The translations under genes and the position numbers were made by a program. Below are positions 61,140-64,000 of a stretch of 64,000 nucleotides of DNA, piece by piece (the first letter of the stretch is position 1; every line of letters begins with the position of its first letter). This DNA comes from Paenibacillus sp. BK033. Its GTDB lineage: Bacteria > Bacillota > Bacilli > Paenibacillales > Paenibacillaceae. The stretch is from assembly GCF_004345425.1 (NCBI RefSeq), contig NZ_SLVP01000001.1, forward strand, positions 62,001 to 126,000. The letters are read 5' to 3'. Under the pieces are notes generated by a model. That model searched no databases. It was not told the origin of the DNA and saw nothing but the letters and a program-made list of their open reading frames with translations.

Positions 61140-62033
61140 TTATTTTTTATCGCCGATCTTACGGCCGATCCACTGCTCATAGGCTTGCGTTACGCTGCTC
61201 ATGTCGAAATCGCCGAGACCCATGGAGTCGCCGATCTGGAACAGGCTTTTTGCGGCCTCCAGCATCGGCGTAGGCACCTTCAGTCCATCCGAAAGCACGG
61301 AGGAGAGGCGGAGATCCTTCAGCATCAGCGCGAGGGAGAACTGGACGTCGTAATCGCTGGCAAGCACCTTCTCGCCCTTCAGCTCGGCCGTACGGCTTGC
61401 TGCGCCGCCGGATTGGACAAGCTCGAGGAATGCGCTGCCGTTGATGCCGCCGCTAGCCGCAATCGCCATGCCTTCGGCCAGGGCCGCCATATTGATGCCC
61501 ACGATGGTATTATGCGCAAGCTTTGCCGTTGCGCCGCTGCCGTTAGCGCCCATATAGATGATCTTACGGCCCATAGCGGTCAGAACCGTTTCGACCTCTT
61601 TCAGCTTCTTCTCGGGACCGCCCACCATAAACGTCAACGTGCCGCCTTCCGCCGCCGGCTTGCTTCCTGTAACCGGAGCATCAAGGAAAGATGCGCCCTT
61701 CGACTCTGCCGTTTCCGTAAGCTCTAGAGCGAGAGAAGGAGAAATGGTGCTGCTGTCGATCAGAACGGTACCCGGACGGACTGCGCCAAAAATCCCGTTT
61801 TCTCCATAATAAACTTCGCGGATTGCCGCATCGTTGCTGATCATCGTAATGACGATTTCGGCCTCGCGGACCGCGTCGGCCGGAGTTGCCGCTTCGCTTG
61901 CCCCGCAAGCGATCAGCTCCCCGGCTTTGCCGGCAGTCCGGTTGTAGACCGTAACCTCGAAACCGCTGCGAAGCAGGTTCGCAGCCATCCCGTATCCCAT
62001 AACGCCAAGGCCGATAAATCCGATTTTTTTCAT
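61140..62033 (-). CDS. 3-hydroxyisobutyrate-dehydrogenase-family oxidoreductase
   Basis: The 297-residue protein has the Rossmann start KIGFIGLGVMGYGMAANLL, the substrate-binding block FLDAPVTGSKPAAEGGTLTF and the catalytic Lys in GATAKLAHNTIVG. This family reduces or oxidises beta-hydroxyacids such as 3-hydroxyisobutyrate or tartronate semialdehyde, using NAD(P). The exact substrate is open; glyoxylate/succinic semialdehyde reductase activity is another option. It is a single gene with its own terminator. Confidence 0.9.
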   Translation of the reverse strand: MKKIGFIGLGVMGYGMAANLLRSGFEVTVYNRTAGKAGELIACGASEAATPADAVREAEIVITMISNDAAIREVYYGENGIFGAVRPGTVLIDSSTISPSLALELTETAESKGASFLDAPVTGSKPAAEGGTLTFMVGGPEKKLKEVETVLTAMGRKIIYMGANGSGATAKLAHNTIVGINMAALAEGMAIAASGGINGSAFLELVQSGGAASRTAELKGEKVLASDYDVQFSLALMLKDLRLSSVLSDGLKVPTPMLEAAKSLFQIGDSMGLGDFDMSSVTQAYEQWIGRKIGDKK

Positions 62034-62324
62034 GTACAGTTCCCTCCAGTGTATCTTTAGGTTCTAAGTAATAATCACTTTTATCTCCTATCATAGCTTA
62101 GATTCGGGCGGAATGAAACTTGCCCGGCCGTCAAGGGACGGTGAAGCCGTTTCACCTTATTAAGTTAAATATTACCTCAAGCCATAAAAGCTTTTACTAA
62201 TCATTATAGATAATCTGCATACCTTTTTCATGGTTTGTTGCTTGTTTTTAAAATCTAAATCCGATATTCTAAAGGCTAAGTAAGACAGGTAATTGAAAAA
62301 TAGTATCAGGGAGGCTTTTCTTTC

Positions 62325-63674
62325 ATGAGTAAAACGGTAAAATTCGATTACACTAAAGCGCTTGGCTTTATTGGACAACATGAAATTGACAATTTGTCGG
62401 AACAAGTTCGTATCGCCCACGAACAATTACATAATGGTACTGGCGCAGGCTCCGACTACCTCGGTTGGATCGACCTTCCTAACAATTATGATAAAGAAGA
62501 ATTCGCCCGCATCAAGCAATCCGCGGAAAAAATCAATTCCGATTCCGAAGTGCTCGTGGTTATCGGTATCGGCGGTTCTTACCTCGGCGCGCGAGCGGCG
62601 ATCGAGATGCTCTCGAATTCCTTCTACAACCTGCAAACCAAAGAACAGCGCAAAACTCCGCAAGTTCTGTTCGCGGGCAATAACATCAGCTCGACTTACG
62701 TGACGCATCTGCTTCAATTGCTGGATGGCCGCGATTGGTCGATCAACGTCATTTCCAAATCCGGCACAACAACGGAGCCGGCTATCGCGTTCCGTATTTT
62801 CCGCGAAGCTCTCGAGAGCAAATACGGCAAAGAGGAAGCTCGCAAACGGATCTATGCTACCACTGACCAAGCTAAAGGCGCCCTGAAAAAGCTGGCGACC
62901 GAAGAAGGCTACGAGTCGTTTGTTATCCCTGACGACGTAGGCGGACGTTACTCCGTGCTTACAGCGGTAGGGCTTCTGCCAATCGCCGTTGCGGGCATCG
63001 ACATCGACGCGATGATGCAAGGCGCGGCGGACGCATCGAAAGAATACAGCAACCCGAACCTCGCCGAGAACGAGGCCTATCAATACGCTGCGGCGCGCAA
63101 CGCGTTGTACCGCAAAGGCAAAGTAACGGAAATCCTCGTGAACTACGAGCCTAACCTGCACTTTGTATCCGAGTGGTGGAAGCAGCTCTTCGGCGAAAGC
63201 GAGGGCAAAGACTACAAAGGGATCTATCCGGCATCCGTTGACTTCTCGACAGACCTGCACTCGATGGGTCAGTTTATCCAAGAGGGCAACCGGAATATCT
63301 TCGAAACGGTTATCCAAGTGAATGAAGTTTCCGAGCACATCACAATCGGCAACGATCCTGCGGACCTCGACGGACTAAACTTCCTGACAGGCAAAACGAT
63401 GGACTTCGTTAACAAGAAAGCATTCCAAGGCACGCTTCTGGCTCATACGGACGGACAAGTACCTAACTTTATCGTCAACATCGCCGACATGACGCCTTAT
63501 ACGTTTGGTTACATGGTGTACTTCTTCGAGAAAGCCTGCGGCATCAGCGGTTACCTGTCGGGCGTGAATCCGTTTGACCAACCGGGCGTAGAGGCATACA
63601 AACGCAATATGTTCGCGCTGCTTGGCAAACCAGGCTACGAGAAGGAAAAGGCTGAGCTCGAAGCTCGTCTGTAA
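62325..63674 (+). CDS. pgi: Glucose-6-phosphate isomerase
   Basis: Pgi interconverts glucose-6-phosphate and fructose-6-phosphate. The 449-residue protein is of the shorter Bacillus type. It shows [54 protein letters not shown] and the C-terminal [20 protein letters not shown] with the catalytic residues. GGGAGG precedes the ATG. The 291-bp gap upstream contains no gene. The stop codon overlaps the start of the YigZ gene. Confidence 0.98.
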   Translation: MSKTVKFDYTKALGFIGQHEIDNLSEQVRIAHEQLHNGTGAGSDYLGWIDLPNNYDKEEFARIKQSAEKINSDSEVLVVIGIGGSYLGARAAIEMLSNSFYNLQTKEQRKTPQVLFAGNNISSTYVTHLLQLLDGRDWSINVISKSGTTTEPAIAFRIFREALESKYGKEEARKRIYATTDQAKGALKKLATEEGYESFVIPDDVGGRYSVLTAVGLLPIAVAGIDIDAMMQGAADASKEYSNPNLAENEAYQYAAARNALYRKGKVTEILVNYEPNLHFVSEWWKQLFGESEGKDYKGIYPASVDFSTDLHSMGQFIQEGNRNIFETVIQVNEVSEHITIGNDPADLDGLNFLTGKTMDFVNKKAFQGTLLAHTDGQVPNFIVNIADMTPYTFGYMVYFFEKACGISGYLSGVNPFDQPGVEAYKRNMFALLGKPGYEKEKAELEARL

Positions 63675-64000
63675 TGCTGGAGCGTTATTCTACGGTTCGA
63701 GGTCCGGGCAGCGAAGAGGTCGTTATCAAGAAATCCCGTTTCATCGGCTACGCAAAGCCGGTGGAGACGGAGGAGGAAGCCGTTTCGTTCATCGACGAGA
63801 TCAAAAGGCTTCACCGGGCTGCCACCCATAACTGCTCGGCTTATGTGGTCGGAGAACGCGATCAGCATCAGAAAGCCTCCGATGACGGGGAGCCTAGCGG
63901 GACGGCCGGCAAGCCAATCCTTGAGGTCATCAAGCATAAAGGCTTAAAAAACGTGGCGGTTGTGGTTACCCGTTATTTCGGCGGGATCATGCTTGGTGCC
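63674..64000 (+). CDS. YigZ/IMPACT family protein (3' end cut by window)
   Basis: The frame begins at ATG 63674, overlapping the pgi stop codon by one base, and continues past the window edge. The 109 visible residues carry the YigZ/UPF0029 block: EVVIKKSRFIGYAKPV, then THNCSAYVVG, KASDDGEPSGTAGKPIL and VTRYFGGIMLGA. The family resembles translation-associated IMPACT proteins; a ribosome-linked role is proposed but not settled. Translational coupling to pgi is likely. Confidence 0.92.
   Translation, partial: MLERYSTVRGPGSEEVVIKKSRFIGYAKPVETEEEAVSFIDEIKRLHRAATHNCSAYVVGERDQHQKASDDGEPSGTAGKPILEVIKHKGLKNVAVVVTRYFGGIMLGA

Noticed and set aside
1..64000. CRISPR arrays, tRNA and rRNA genes
   Set aside because: No regularly spaced short repeats other than the 62-bp tract were seen, and no cloverleaf or rRNA-like segments were recognised; a tRNAscan or Infernal run would settle this.

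Overview
The window looks like chromosomal DNA of a Paenibacillus-type member of the Bacillota (Paenibacillaceae). This is inferred from gene content and order: the endospore genes yunB, ylbJ and a lytH-like M23 peptidase, the yunB/lytH/lipA/yutD neighbourhood known from Bacillus, CcpN with its PPPase-type regulator, YycC, strong AGGAGG ribosome binding sites with frequent GTG/TTG starts, and a moderately high GC content. No rRNA, tRNA, CRISPR array, insertion sequence or prophage module was recognised.

Layout. 1-7.3 kb: membrane and envelope genes (DUF2500, a TetR regulator with a YhgE/Pip membrane protein, an LTA-synthase-like sulfatase-fold enzyme, small hypotheticals, a nucleoside deaminase). 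7.4-15.5 kb: sporulation and housekeeping (yunB, lytH-like, lipA, yutD, nadK, ylbJ, a group II truncated haemoglobin, DUF2225, YycC). 15.6-18.2 kb: an M3 oligoendopeptidase and a DUF559 nuclease-like gene that appears frameshifted. 18.2-22.3 kb: a noncoding tract with 62-bp tandem repeats, then a central-carbon block (ccpN, PEP-synthase regulator, glpX, ndk, fsa).

22.3-38.7 kb is an exopolysaccharide (EPS) locus: two Wzz-type chain-length proteins, galU, a phosphoglycosyl transferase, a mannose-1-phosphate guanylyltransferase-like protein, a beta-helix protein, a CpsD-type kinase, five glycosyltransferases, a Wzy-like polymerase and a Wzx-like flippase. It runs directly into 38.7-43.6 kb, a RiPP-type cluster related to paeninodin lasso-peptide loci: precursor kinase, PqqD-like recognition protein, B2 protease, nucleotidyltransferase, ABC exporter, and a 37-residue precursor gene on the opposite strand. 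No lasso cyclase (asparagine-synthetase-like) gene is present, and the precursor lacks an acidic residue where a lasso ring would close. The same 15-bp palindrome (GATAC-N5-GTATC) lies in promoters of both the EPS genes and the RiPP genes, so the two systems look co-regulated. This is the strongest candidate for an undescribed system here.

43.8-54.1 kb is a complete Gram-positive-style Tad/Flp pilus operon behind a leader with a terminator hairpin: TadZ/CpaE, CpaF, TadB, TadC, Flp pilin, three pseudopilin-like or TadE/G-like proteins, prepilin peptidase and an FHA protein. 54.1-64 kb returns to housekeeping: a TIGR01777 epimerase, a lipoprotein, DUF2621, endonuclease IV, purU, transketolase, ppnP, a 3-hydroxyisobutyrate-dehydrogenase-like enzyme, pgi and the start of a YigZ-family gene. 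Transketolase, Pgi, GlpX and Fsa together give the window a sugar-phosphate theme that could feed the nucleotide sugars used by the EPS locus (inference).
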